64,000 nucleotides of DNA. It comes from Rhodoblastus acidophilus (lineage in GTDB: Bacteria; Pseudomonadota; Alphaproteobacteria; Rhizobiales; Beijerinckiaceae). Both the position numbers and the translations under genes were made by a program. Numbering within the stretch: the stretch's first letter is position 1; each line of letters starts with the position of its first letter. The notes under the pieces were generated by a model, which was not told where the DNA came from, did no database searches, and saw only the letters and a program-made list of their open reading frames with translations. Where the stretch lies: assembly GCF_025961575.1 (NCBI RefSeq), contig NZ_JAOQNX010000003.1, positions 124,001-188,000 of the forward strand. The letters are read 5' to 3'. Shown in pieces: positions 16,341-24,596 of the stretch.

Positions 16341-17084
16341 TTAGCGCGAGTACCGCCGCAGTGCGGGATTGGGGCTGGTGACCGCCGGGTTGCATTCCAT
16401 GGCGATGGCGTGTGACCATTGCGGATTGGAGCCGGCGGGGGCGACCCGCGCGCCAAGGGTGAACTCCGGCGCGATATTGTAAAGCCAGAGCTGAGTCTCC
16501 TCGAATTTCGCGCCGAAAAACTGCGACCAGTGCGCCATCCGCGCGCAAAATTGATAATTGGGCTGGCCTCCCGTCATGCTGACATAGTCCTCGGGCTTGA
16601 TCTCGTCGCCGATCTCATAGCCGGCGAGCAGACCGTCCGGGGCGCCCTGGAGGTCGAAGGCGTCCTGACTCAGGAAAGCCAGTTTGGCCCGGGCGCCCGC
16701 CGGGACGTTTTTCACCGTCCAGGTCACCGGACCCTTGAAGATGAAGAGATAGCCGGCCTCTGCGACGTCGCGCATGTTCAGCGTCACCTTGTCGGTGTTG
16801 AGGCCGTAAGGCGACTGCAGCACGATGACATGCAGGGCGCGGTTGTAGCGCGCGGCCTCGCCGCGATTCGCCGACAGACTGGTCAGCCGGTCGCGCGCCG
16901 CCTCGACCGCGCTTTCATCGCTCTTGGCGGAAATGCCGCCGTCCCGAAGCGGCGTCAAACTTATGCGATTTGAAATCGCGTGGAGTTCGGAGCCGACGAC
17001 GTGCAAATAATAGACCCGGAAGGCGATGCCGAGGAGGACGTTGATCAGGATCGCGGCGGCAATGATTGAAACAATCTTGGGCAT
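16341..17084 (-). CDS. Membrane-anchored protein of unknown function
   Basis: A 247-residue protein with one N-terminal hydrophobic helix (MPKIVSIIAAAILINVLLGIAF), predicted to hold a periplasmic domain. The soluble part includes LHVIVLQSPYGLNTDKVTLNMRD, GYLFIFKGPVTWTVKNVPAGARAKLAFLSQDAFDL and PNYQFCARMAHWSQFFGAKFEET. The pattern suggests a beta-rich domain but I recognise no family. It converges on pccA and is followed upstream by a large membrane protein in the same orientation (42 bp gap), so the two may be co-transcribed. Confidence 0.7.
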   Translation of the reverse strand: MPKIVSIIAAAILINVLLGIAFRVYYLHVVGSELHAISNRISLTPLRDGGISAKSDESAVEAARDRLTSLSANRGEAARYNRALHVIVLQSPYGLNTDKVTLNMRDVAEAGYLFIFKGPVTWTVKNVPAGARAKLAFLSQDAFDLQGAPDGLLAGYEIGDEIKPEDYVSMTGGQPNYQFCARMAHWSQFFGAKFEETQLWLYNIAPEFTLGARVAPAGSNPQWSHAIAMECNPAVTSPNPALRRYSR

Positions 17085-17125
17085 TTCACGTGTCCAATGT
17101 GACGCCCAAGCCTAAGCCATCCCGC

Positions 17126-18586
17126 CTAACGATGCGTGACCGAAGATTCGGCCTCGTCCTTCGCATAGGCCACGGCGAAAGCGTCGCTATAAATCCGCCT
17201 CCACCCGGGTCGCGTCGCCAAAACCTTGTTCAGCGGCGCATCCGGCGGCAGCAGCGTCCAGCGAAACCCGTATTTTTCCAGGCCGGCCTCGAAGGTCGCG
17301 GCGTCGCCGGCCAACATCCGCTCGTAGCGGAACCAGAAGGGGTCGCCATACATGTCGGTGCGCCCGTCGATGAATGGTTTGACGCCCTGGTAGATCAGCA
17401 GGCCGCCAAAGCCCAGTTCGTTGAGCACGGGCTTGTCGCGCAGATCTTGCGGGACCGCCGCCAGCGCCGAGAGCGGCGCGGTGGGGCCGTCGACGCGCTG
17501 GATCGGCAGGCTCAGCCGCGCCCCGACCATCAGCGCGGCCAGCGCCAGCGCGCCGGCCCAGATTTTCCGGTCGCGCCCGGGCGAGGTTTCGTCGCGGGAG
17601 ACGAAAGCCTGGGCCAGCGGCGCTGCGAGCAGCAAAGGCGCGACAATGGCGAACACCATTTGTTGGCGGCCCTGGTGCAGCGCCATATGCACGAGCCCGA
17701 GCAGGATCAGCAGGCGCATCGGTTCGACGCGCACCGGGCGCAGCATCGGCAGGCCGATCAGCGCCAGCAGGGCGATCTCCATCGGGCCGGTCTGGGAAAA
17801 ATCGGTCGGGCGCCATTCGATGATGCTGGCGAGCATCTTCATGTTCATGACGTAGACGGGATAGACGAAGGCGTGAAAGCCCTGCGGATTGGCCAGTCCC
17901 GCCAGGACCGCGAGCGCGCCGAACAGGGCCCAGTCGCGGAACACCTTGAAGCGTCGCTCGGAGGGCGCCTCGATCAAGGCCTCGAGCGCAAACGGGCCGA
18001 TCAGCGCCAGCCCCAGCAAAAAGCTGGCGTGCATGTTGACCCAGAGCAGCATGATCGCGGCGAGCCAGAGCGGCGGCGCTGTGTCCGCCTCGCGCGCCGC
18101 CAGCAGCCGGTCGGTCCAAAACGCCAGCAGCAGCAGGCCGAACAGATGCGGGCGGACCAGCAGGCTGGGGGCGATCAGGCTCAGCGACAGCAGCATCACC
18201 GCCAGCAGCGGCAGGCCGGAAAGCCCGTGGCGCAGCGCCCGGCGGGCGACCAGGGTCAGCGCCCCGGCGACCGCGAGGCCCGAGAGCGCCGCAAGGCCGC
18301 TCCACCCGAACAGTCTGAACACGCCGGCGAACAGGATTTCGGTCAGCCATTCATGGGCGTGCCAGACCTCGCGGGGCGCCGAGAACGAGAACACGTCGGT
18401 GGTGGGGACGGCGCCGTGCGCGACAATCCATTGGCCGGCGGCGAGATGCCAGAAACTGTCGGCGTCGTTGAACACGGCCGGCGAGGCCAGCGCCATGGCG
18501 AGCGCCATCAGCGGCGCGATCGCCGCATAGACGGGGCCGGGGAGGCTTTGGCTCGTGGAGGCGGGGAGGGCGGTCGAAACAGTCAT
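17126..18586 (-). CDS. Polytopic membrane protein, glycosyltransferase-39-like organisation
   Basis: A 486-residue inner-membrane protein with about ten hydrophobic segments and a C-terminal soluble part (FIDGRTDMYGDPFWFRYERML...). Early loops contain NDADSFWHLAAGQWI and VWHAHEWLTEILFAGV, whose acidic and His/Trp residues recall the first periplasmic loop of GT-C polyprenyl-dependent glycosyltransferases. That is only a resemblance. The Met at 18586 is preferred; others at 18610 and 18646 are possible. It is divergent from pyrH. Confidence 0.75.
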   Translation of the reverse strand: MTVSTALPASTSQSLPGPVYAAIAPLMALAMALASPAVFNDADSFWHLAAGQWIVAHGAVPTTDVFSFSAPREVWHAHEWLTEILFAGVFRLFGWSGLAALSGLAVAGALTLVARRALRHGLSGLPLLAVMLLSLSLIAPSLLVRPHLFGLLLLAFWTDRLLAAREADTAPPLWLAAIMLLWVNMHASFLLGLALIGPFALEALIEAPSERRFKVFRDWALFGALAVLAGLANPQGFHAFVYPVYVMNMKMLASIIEWRPTDFSQTGPMEIALLALIGLPMLRPVRVEPMRLLILLGLVHMALHQGRQQMVFAIVAPLLLAAPLAQAFVSRDETSPGRDRKIWAGALALAALMVGARLSLPIQRVDGPTAPLSALAAVPQDLRDKPVLNELGFGGLLIYQGVKPFIDGRTDMYGDPFWFRYERMLAGDAATFEAGLEKYGFRWTLLPPDAPLNKVLATRPGWRRIYSDAFAVAYAKDEAESSVTHR

Positions 18587-18698
18587 GCCCCCAGCTTGCC
18601 GCAAAGGCATTAAGAATTGCCGATCCGGCCTGCGACAGCGCGGCAAGAGCGCGGCAAGCGGCTCGTCTTGCGCGGGAAAGCCGGGGAGCCTATGAAAG

Positions 18699-18726
18699 CG
18701 GCGCCCTGAGACTCATTCGGGCGCCG
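18699..18726 (+). promoter_or_regulatory. Hairpin in the pyrH leader
   Basis: CGGCGCCC pairs with GGGCGCCG around a 12-nt loop, ending 16 bp before the pyrH ATG. No T-run follows. It may be an mRNA structure influencing translation of the whole envelope cluster, or a remnant terminator. Confidence 0.35.
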
Positions 18727-18742
18727 TTCCTAGAGGATTTTT

Positions 18743-19468
18743 ATGGCTTCTCAGTCGCCGCAGTGGAAACGGGTGGTCGTCAAGCTGTCGGGCGAGGCCT
18801 TGCAGGGCGACCAGACCCACGGGCTCGACGGCGCGACCGTCGACCGGATCGCCGCCGATCTCGTCGCCGCCGCCGAACTCGGCGCGGAGATTGCGGTCGT
18901 CGTCGGCGGCGGCAATTTCTTTCGCGGCATCCAGGGCGCCAACAAGGGCATCGAGCGGGCGCGCGCCGATTCGATCGGCATGCTGGCGACCGTGATGAAC
19001 GCGCTCGCCATGGAGCACGCCGTCGAAAAGCTCGGCCGGCACGCCCGCGCGCTCTCCGCCGTCGCCATGCCGTCGCTGTGCCAGCCCTATTCGCGCAACG
19101 CCGCGCTGCATCATCTGTCCAAGGGGCGGATCGTGATGCTGGCCGGCGGCACCGGCAATCCGTTTTTTACGACCGACACCGGCGCGGCGCTGCGCGGCGC
19201 CGAATTGTCCTGCGACGCCATCATGAAGGCGACCCAGGTGGACGGAATCTATACCGCCGACCCGAAAAAGGACCCGTCGGCGACCCGCTACGACCGTCTT
19301 ACCCATGACGAGGCCATTTCCAAGAATCTGGCGGTCATGGACACCGCGGCATTTGCGCTTGCGAGGGAGAACAGGATTCCGATAATCGTGTTTTCCATCG
19401 CCGAACCCGGCGCCATTCGCGCGGCGCTGGAAGGAAAAGGCCGGGCGACCTACGTCCTGCCGGAGTGA
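18743..19468 (+). CDS. pyrH: UMP kinase
   Basis: A 241-residue amino-acid-kinase-fold enzyme that phosphorylates UMP to UDP in pyrimidine nucleotide synthesis. Motifs: KRVVVKLSGEAL (phosphate binding), VVVGGGNFFRG, and GGTGNPFFTTDTGAALR and ATQVDGIYTADPKKDPSA in the C-terminal half. Length is as usual (240). It is the first gene of the pyrH-frr-uppS-cdsA-dxr-rseP-bamA-lpx cluster. Unlike many relatives, rpsB-tsf do not precede it here. Confidence 0.97.
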   Translation: MASQSPQWKRVVVKLSGEALQGDQTHGLDGATVDRIAADLVAAAELGAEIAVVVGGGNFFRGIQGANKGIERARADSIGMLATVMNALAMEHAVEKLGRHARALSAVAMPSLCQPYSRNAALHHLSKGRIVMLAGGTGNPFFTTDTGAALRGAELSCDAIMKATQVDGIYTADPKKDPSATRYDRLTHDEAISKNLAVMDTAAFALARENRIPIIVFSIAEPGAIRAALEGKGRATYVLPE

Positions 19469-19528
19469 GTTTACCCCAAGTCGACGCGAGGGACGCAGGT
19501 CCCCGTCACTTGGCGAGAGGGGAAGAAA

Positions 19529-20089
19529 ATGGCTGCCGAATTTGACCTTGCCGATATCAAGCGCCGCATGCAGGGCGCGATCGCCTCGCTCAAGCACGAG
19601 CTCGGAGGGCTGCGCACCGGGCGCGCCTCTGCCGCGCTGCTCGAGCCGGTGATGGTCGAGGCTTACGGGCAGGCCATGCCGATCAACCAGGTCGCCACGG
19701 TTTCGGTGTCGGAAGCCCGGGCGCTCGCCGTCCAGGTGTGGGACAAGAGCATGGTCGGCGCCGTCGACCGCGCCATTCGCGACGCGAATCTCGGCCTGTC
19801 GCCCACGGTCGAAGGCCAGATCCTGCGCATCCGCATCCCCGAGCTGAACGAGCAGCGCCGCAAGGAGCTGGCGAAGATCGCCCATAAATATGCCGAGGAA
19901 TCGCGCGTCGCCGTGCGCCACGTGCGCCGCGACGGCATGGAAGTCCTCAAGAAACTGGTCAAGGACAAGGCCATGAGCGAGGACGACGAAAAGCGCCACG
20001 AGGCCGAGGTGCAGAAGGCCACGGATTCCGCCATCAGCGAGATCGACGGGGCCCTGGCGCACAAGGAAAAGGAAATCATGCAGGTTTAG
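19529..20089 (+). CDS. frr: Ribosome recycling factor
   Basis: A 186-residue tRNA-mimic that, with EF-G, splits post-termination ribosomes. It has the full RRF pattern: [34 protein letters not shown], then [48 protein letters not shown]. The N-terminus is [14 protein letters not shown]. It follows pyrH by 60 bp, the classical arrangement. Confidence 0.98.
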   Translation: MAAEFDLADIKRRMQGAIASLKHELGGLRTGRASAALLEPVMVEAYGQAMPINQVATVSVSEARALAVQVWDKSMVGAVDRAIRDANLGLSPTVEGQILRIRIPELNEQRRKELAKIAHKYAEESRVAVRHVRRDGMEVLKKLVKDKAMSEDDEKRHEAEVQKATDSAISEIDGALAHKEKEIMQV

Positions 20090-20168
20090 CGCCTTGCGGG
20101 AACGCGGTCTTGGCCGGTATGCTGACGATGCGGCGGACGGCGGAACGCTGGGCTTCGGACGGAACGGG

Positions 20169-20948
20169 ATGAAGGACAAGCAGGCATCTTTCGCCGAAGG
20201 CGCGTCCAGCGACCTTTCCGCGCCGCTGCACGTGGGCGTCATCATGGACGGCAACGGCCGATGGGCCGCGCAACGCGGTTTGCCGCGATTCGAGGGCCAT
20301 CGGCGCGGCGTCGAGGCCCTGCGCCGCACCGTCCGCGCCGCCGCCGATTTCGGCGTGCGCTATCTCACCGTCTACAGCTTCTCCTCGGAAAACTGGTCCC
20401 GCCCGCCGGCGGAGATCACCGAGCTGATGGGCCTGTTGAAATTCTTCATCCGCTCCGACCTGCGCACGCTGGAGGCGGAGGGCGTGCGCGTGCGCGTGAT
20501 CGGCGACCGCGACAATCTCAAGTCCGACATTGTCGCTCTGCTCGAAGAGGCGGAGGCGCGCACCAGGAACAATTCCAAGCTGGACCTGATCGTGGCCTTC
20601 AACTACGGCTCGCGCCAGGAAATCGTCGCCGCCGCCCGCGATCTCGCTCGTGAGGTCGCGGCGGGACGGATTTCACCCGACGACATTGACGAGTCGCTGT
20701 TCGCCAGCCGGCTCGGCACGCGCTTCGCCCCCGATCCCGACCTGATCATCCGGACGTCGGGTGAAATGCGCCTGTCGAATTTCCTGATGTGGCAGTCGGC
20801 CTATAGCGAACTCGTCTTCCTGCCGATCTATTGGCCCGACTTCGACCGCCAGGCGTTCCAGTCGGCGCTGGAGACGTTTCGCGCCCGCGAACGGCGCTTC
20901 GGCGGGGTCGTGGAATCCGAAAAACCCAAAGTGATGACCGCGTCATGA
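20169..20948 (+). CDS. uppS: Undecaprenyl diphosphate synthase (cis-prenyltransferase)
   Basis: A 259-residue enzyme that adds cis-isoprene units to farnesyl diphosphate to make the C55 carrier for peptidoglycan and O-antigen. The active-site motif [13 protein letters not shown] carries the catalytic Asp; [24 protein letters not shown] and [27 protein letters not shown] complete the family pattern. The start at 20169 is chosen close to the conserved core; an upstream Met would add an unrelated tail. Its TGA overlaps the cdsA ATG. Confidence 0.96.
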   Translation: MKDKQASFAEGASSDLSAPLHVGVIMDGNGRWAAQRGLPRFEGHRRGVEALRRTVRAAADFGVRYLTVYSFSSENWSRPPAEITELMGLLKFFIRSDLRTLEAEGVRVRVIGDRDNLKSDIVALLEEAEARTRNNSKLDLIVAFNYGSRQEIVAAARDLAREVAAGRISPDDIDESLFASRLGTRFAPDPDLIIRTSGEMRLSNFLMWQSAYSELVFLPIYWPDFDRQAFQSALETFRARERRFGGVVESEKPKVMTAS

Positions 20949-21826
20949 CCGTTCCGCCCGCGTCCGTTCTGTCGCGTCTCGGCCTAAAATCGGCCGGCGG
21001 CTTCGCCGACCTCGCCCTGCGCGCTGTCTCCGCTTTGGTCCTGGCCGCCGCCGCGGTCGCCGCGCTCTGGTACGGCGGCTGGGCGTTCGGCCTGTTCTGG
21101 CTGCTCGCCGCGCTCGCCGCGCATTGGGAATGGACCGACCTGATCGGCGGTCCGCTGCCGTGGTTCCGCCGCTTTGTCGGCGCCCTCGGCCTGATCGCGG
21201 CGCTGGTGCTGCAAAGCCTGCATCAGCCGGAATTCGCGCTGCTCGCCCTGGCCCTGGCCGCCGCCTTCAACACCTGGGCGGCCGGCGTCGGCTACCGTTT
21301 CCTCGCCGCCTCCGGGATTTTTTACGCCGGCGGCCTGCTGCTGGCGGTGACCGCGCTGCGCCAGCCGGCCTTTTTCGGCATGTGCGCCATCGGCTGGCTG
21401 TTCGCGGTGGTCTGGGGCACCGACGTGTTCGCCTATTTCGGCGGCCGGCTGATCGGCGGCGCCAAACTCGCACCGAGCATTTCGCCGGGCAAAACCTGGT
21501 CCGGTTTTTTGGTTGGGATCGGCTGTGGCGCGATTCTTGGCGCAGCGACCGCGGCGCTCTGGCCGAACGTCCGCGCGCCCTTCTTCCCGGTTCTCGCCCT
21601 GGGTCTGGCGACCGGCGCTGTGGCGCAGGTCGGCGATCTCTTCGAATCCTGGCTCAAGCGTCGCGCCGGCGTCAAAGATTCCAGCCGCCTCATTCCCGGC
21701 CATGGCGGGGTGATGGACCGGCTCGACGGCTTTATCTTCGCGGCGATCTTCGCCGCTCTGTTCGGACTGTTCCGCGTGGCGCTCCAGGGTTGGCCCAGCT
21801 CCGCCGCCGGCCTCTTCTTCTGGTAA
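20945..21826 (+). CDS. cdsA: Phosphatidate cytidylyltransferase
   Basis: A 293-residue membrane enzyme making CDP-diacylglycerol from phosphatidic acid and CTP. About eight hydrophobic segments precede the CDS family signature near the C-terminus ([21 protein letters not shown] then VMDRLDG). [29 protein letters not shown] is the second conserved stretch. The ATG at 20945 overlaps the uppS stop (ATGA), a sign of translational coupling, and is preferred over earlier in-frame starts lying inside uppS. Confidence 0.95.
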   Translation: MTVPPASVLSRLGLKSAGGFADLALRAVSALVLAAAAVAALWYGGWAFGLFWLLAALAAHWEWTDLIGGPLPWFRRFVGALGLIAALVLQSLHQPEFALLALALAAAFNTWAAGVGYRFLAASGIFYAGGLLLAVTALRQPAFFGMCAIGWLFAVVWGTDVFAYFGGRLIGGAKLAPSISPGKTWSGFLVGIGCGAILGAATAALWPNVRAPFFPVLALGLATGAVAQVGDLFESWLKRRAGVKDSSRLIPGHGGVMDRLDGFIFAAIFAALFGLFRVALQGWPSSAAGLFFW

Positions 21827-21835
21827 AGGTTTAAA

Positions 21836-23035
21836 ATGTCTCTCGCGCTCGCTCCCGCCGCCGCACCGAAAAAACTCAACATTCTGGGCGCCACCGGCTC
21901 CATTGGCCGCTCCGCCGAGGCGGTGATCCTGGGCGCTCCGGGCCGGTTCGAGGTCGGGACGGTGGCGAGCGGCCGCGACGCCAAGAATCTTGCGCGCGTG
22001 GCAAAATCCCTGGGGGCGCGCTTCGCGGCCGTGGCCGATCCCGCCTCCTATGCCGACCTCAAGGCGGAATTGTCCGGTTCGGGCATTGAGTGCGGCGCTG
22101 GACCCGAAGCCATGGTTCAGGCGGCGGTGCGTCCGGCCGATCTCGTCGTCGGCGCCATCGCCGGCGCGGCGGGGGTCAAGCCGACTTACGCCGCGGTCGA
22201 AGCGGGCCTCGACGTGGCTCTGGCCAACAAGGAATGCCTTGTCTGCGCCGGGGACGCGTTCATGAAGGCGGCGCGGCGCAAAGGCATAAAAGTGCTGCCG
22301 ATGGATTCGGAGCACAACGCCATTTTCCAGGCGCTCGGCGGCGAGCCCATCGAAAATGTCGAGACCATGTGGCTCACGGCCTCGGGCGGCCCGTTCCGCA
22401 CCTGGAGCGCCGAAAAAATCGCCGCGGCGACCCCGGAACAGGCGCTCGCCCACCCCAACTGGGCGATGGGCCCCAAAGTCACCATCGATTCCGCCAGCCT
22501 GATGAACAAGGGTCTCGAACTGATCGAGGCGCTGCACATCTTTTCGATCCCGGCGGAAAAACTCGACGTGCTCGTCCATCCCCAGAGCATCGTCCATGGC
22601 ATGGTGTCCTTCGCCGACGGCGCGGTGACCGCCGGCATGGCCAATCCCGACATGAAGGCCCCGATCGCCCATTGCCTCGCCTGGCCGGAGCGCGTCGCCA
22701 CCAGCGTGCGCCGGCTCGACCTCGGCGCCATTGGAACACTAACATTTGAAAAGCCCGACCTCGACCGCTTCCCGGCGCTGCGCGTCGCCATGGCCGCGCT
22801 GCGCGCCGGCGGCGCCATGCCGACCATTCTCAATGCGGCGAACGAGATTATGGTCGCCGCCTTCCTCAACAAAAAGATTGGTTTCAACGACATAGCCCGG
22901 CAAGTCGAAGCCGTGTGCGAGGATTTCGCCCGCCGCAACGCCGTGGGCGCGCCGGCCGATGTCGAGGAGGCGCTCGCCGTTGACCATATTGTGCGAGAAA
23001 AATCCCTGGCCCGATTGGAGGGGGTTGGCGGTTAA
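21836..23035 (+). CDS. dxr: 1-deoxy-D-xylulose-5-phosphate reductoisomerase
   Basis: A 399-residue NADPH enzyme, the second step of the MEP isoprenoid pathway, supplying precursors for uppS in the same cluster. The Rossmann motif is LNILGATGSIGRSAEAV; metal and substrate residues are in ANKECLV, MDSEHNAIFQAL, ASGGPFR, HPNWAMGPKVTIDSASLMNKGLE and HPQSIVHGMV. Length matches the family. It lies 9 bp after cdsA. Confidence 0.97.
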   Translation: MSLALAPAAAPKKLNILGATGSIGRSAEAVILGAPGRFEVGTVASGRDAKNLARVAKSLGARFAAVADPASYADLKAELSGSGIECGAGPEAMVQAAVRPADLVVGAIAGAAGVKPTYAAVEAGLDVALANKECLVCAGDAFMKAARRKGIKVLPMDSEHNAIFQALGGEPIENVETMWLTASGGPFRTWSAEKIAAATPEQALAHPNWAMGPKVTIDSASLMNKGLELIEALHIFSIPAEKLDVLVHPQSIVHGMVSFADGAVTAGMANPDMKAPIAHCLAWPERVATSVRRLDLGAIGTLTFEKPDLDRFPALRVAMAALRAGGAMPTILNAANEIMVAAFLNKKIGFNDIARQVEAVCEDFARRNAVGAPADVEEALAVDHIVREKSLARLEGVGG

Positions 23036-23115
23036 CGCCGGATCAGGCACTCTTAAGCAGTTGGTAACCATGCGCCGCCCGCATTATGTGAGGGTGGCGT
23101 GGGGGAGTAAGCTGC

Positions 23116-24264
23116 ATGCCGCTCATTGATTCCGTCGGGACGCTCGTGGGAACCTATCTCGTACCCTTCATCTTCGTGCTCAGCCTCGTGGTCTTCTTCC
23201 ACGAGCTCGGCCATTTCCTGGTCGGGCGCGCGTGCGGGATCAAGGTCGACGCGTTCTCGCTGGGCTTCGGGCCGGAGATCTTCGGCTTCAACGACCGCCA
23301 CGGCACAAGATGGCGCCTGGCGCTGCTGCCGCTCGGCGGCTACGTCAAATTCCATGGCGACGCCAATGGCGCCAGCGCGACCGACAATGAGGCGATCGAG
23401 GCCATGCCCGAGGCCGAGCGCGCGGTCACTTTCGCGGCGCAGAATGTCTGGAAGCGCGCGGCGACGGTCGCCGCCGGTCCCATCGCCAATTTCATCCTGG
23501 CGCTGGTCATCTTCACCGTCATGTTCTTCGTCCAGGGCCGCGACGTGCTCACGCCGCGGGTGGACAAGCTGGTCGAGGGCGGCCGCGCCGCAAGCGCCGG
23601 CTTCAAGATCGGCGACGTGGTCACCGCCATCGATGGCGCCAAGATCGGCTCTTTCGGCGAGATGCAGCGCATCGTCACCGCCAGCGGCGACGTGACCCTC
23701 AAATTCACCATCCTGCGCGACGGACGCGAGATGGAGCTGACCGCCACGCCGGAGCGCCGCGAGATCAAGACCGCCTTCGGTCCCGAGCGCATCGGCCTGC
23801 TCGGCATTTCCTCCTCGGGCGCGCCGGACTCCTGGACCAAGAAATATTTCAGCCTGCCCGGCGCCATGCAGGAGGCGGGCAAGGAAACCTGGTACGTGAT
23901 CTCGCGCACCGGCGCCTATCTCGGCGGCCTCGTGGTCGGCCGCGAGTCCCCGCAGCAACTCTCCGGGCCTCTGCGCATCGCCGAAGTCTCGGGCGAAGTG
24001 GCCAAATCGGGCTTCTGGGCTCTGTTCAATCTCGCGGCGATCCTGTCGATCTCGGTCGGCCTGCTCAACCTCCTGCCGGTGCCTCTGCTCGACGGCGGCC
24101 ATCTGCTCTATTTCGCCGCCGAGGCGCTGCGCGGCCGCGCTTTGCCTGAGCGCGCGCAGGAGCTGGGGTTCAGGTTTGGTATGGCTTTCGTCGCCGGCCT
24201 GATGATCGTCGCCACTTATAACGACCTGGCGCGGCTGACCCGGCAATGGTTGAATCTGGGGTGA
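23116..24264 (+). CDS. rseP: Site-2 zinc metalloprotease RseP (EcfE)
   Basis: A 382-residue inner-membrane M50 protease for regulated intramembrane proteolysis and removal of signal-peptide remnants. Helix 1 holds the zinc site VVFFHELGHFLVGR; the third ligand motif LLPVPLLDGGHLLYF is near the C-terminus. A PDZ domain is between them (GRAASAGFKIGDVVTAIDG). Only one PDZ is apparent, as usual in alphaproteobacterial RseP. It precedes bamA, the conserved arrangement. Confidence 0.96.
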   Translation: MPLIDSVGTLVGTYLVPFIFVLSLVVFFHELGHFLVGRACGIKVDAFSLGFGPEIFGFNDRHGTRWRLALLPLGGYVKFHGDANGASATDNEAIEAMPEAERAVTFAAQNVWKRAATVAAGPIANFILALVIFTVMFFVQGRDVLTPRVDKLVEGGRAASAGFKIGDVVTAIDGAKIGSFGEMQRIVTASGDVTLKFTILRDGREMELTATPERREIKTAFGPERIGLLGISSSGAPDSWTKKYFSLPGAMQEAGKETWYVISRTGAYLGGLVVGRESPQQLSGPLRIAEVSGEVAKSGFWALFNLAAILSISVGLLNLLPVPLLDGGHLLYFAAEALRGRALPERAQELGFRFGMAFVAGLMIVATYNDLARLTRQWLNLG

Positions 24265-24596
24265 CGGGCGGCGTTTGTAGCGCGCGGACAGGCCTGAATA
24301 ACTTTACGTTCTATTAACCATGTTTAACGCTCCACGGCTTTCCGCTGTGGGGCGTTTTTGTGGCTTTGCCGTTGAAATGCCCGAAAAACGTGGCCCTTCG
24401 GCCACGCCCGGGGTAAAAAAACAGGACGCGACCCGTTTCGGATTTGCAGGAAACCTTAAACCTTGTAGAAGCAGAGTCGCGTGGTTTCGATGGGGCTATG
24501 TTGTTCCATCGAACAGAATTTCTCGCCGGATTGGCCGGCGGCCGAAGCTGAAGGGGCGACCCCGAGGCGACGGTGACTTTCAAGGGCCGGGTTTTC
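24265..24596 (+). other. rseP-bamA intergenic region (332 bp)
   Basis: It holds the rseP terminator, then a second GC-rich hairpin (GTGGCC-CTTC-GGCCAC at 24393-24408) followed by an A-run. About 190 bp of leader precede the bamA start. A bamA promoter is expected here but I cannot point to convincing -35/-10 boxes. Confidence 0.6.
24326..24359 (+). terminator. Rho-independent terminator after rseP
   Basis: AACGCTCCAC pairs with GTGGGGCGTT (one U-G) around an 11-nt loop, and the stem runs into TTTTT. It lies about 60 bp after the rseP stop and separates it from bamA. Confidence 0.75.

Noticed and set aside
17088-17103. ATTTCACGTGTCCAAT as a second parS site
   Set aside because: Only the left half and CACGTG match; the right half lacks GAAAC/GGAAC, and it sits at the start of a coding region.
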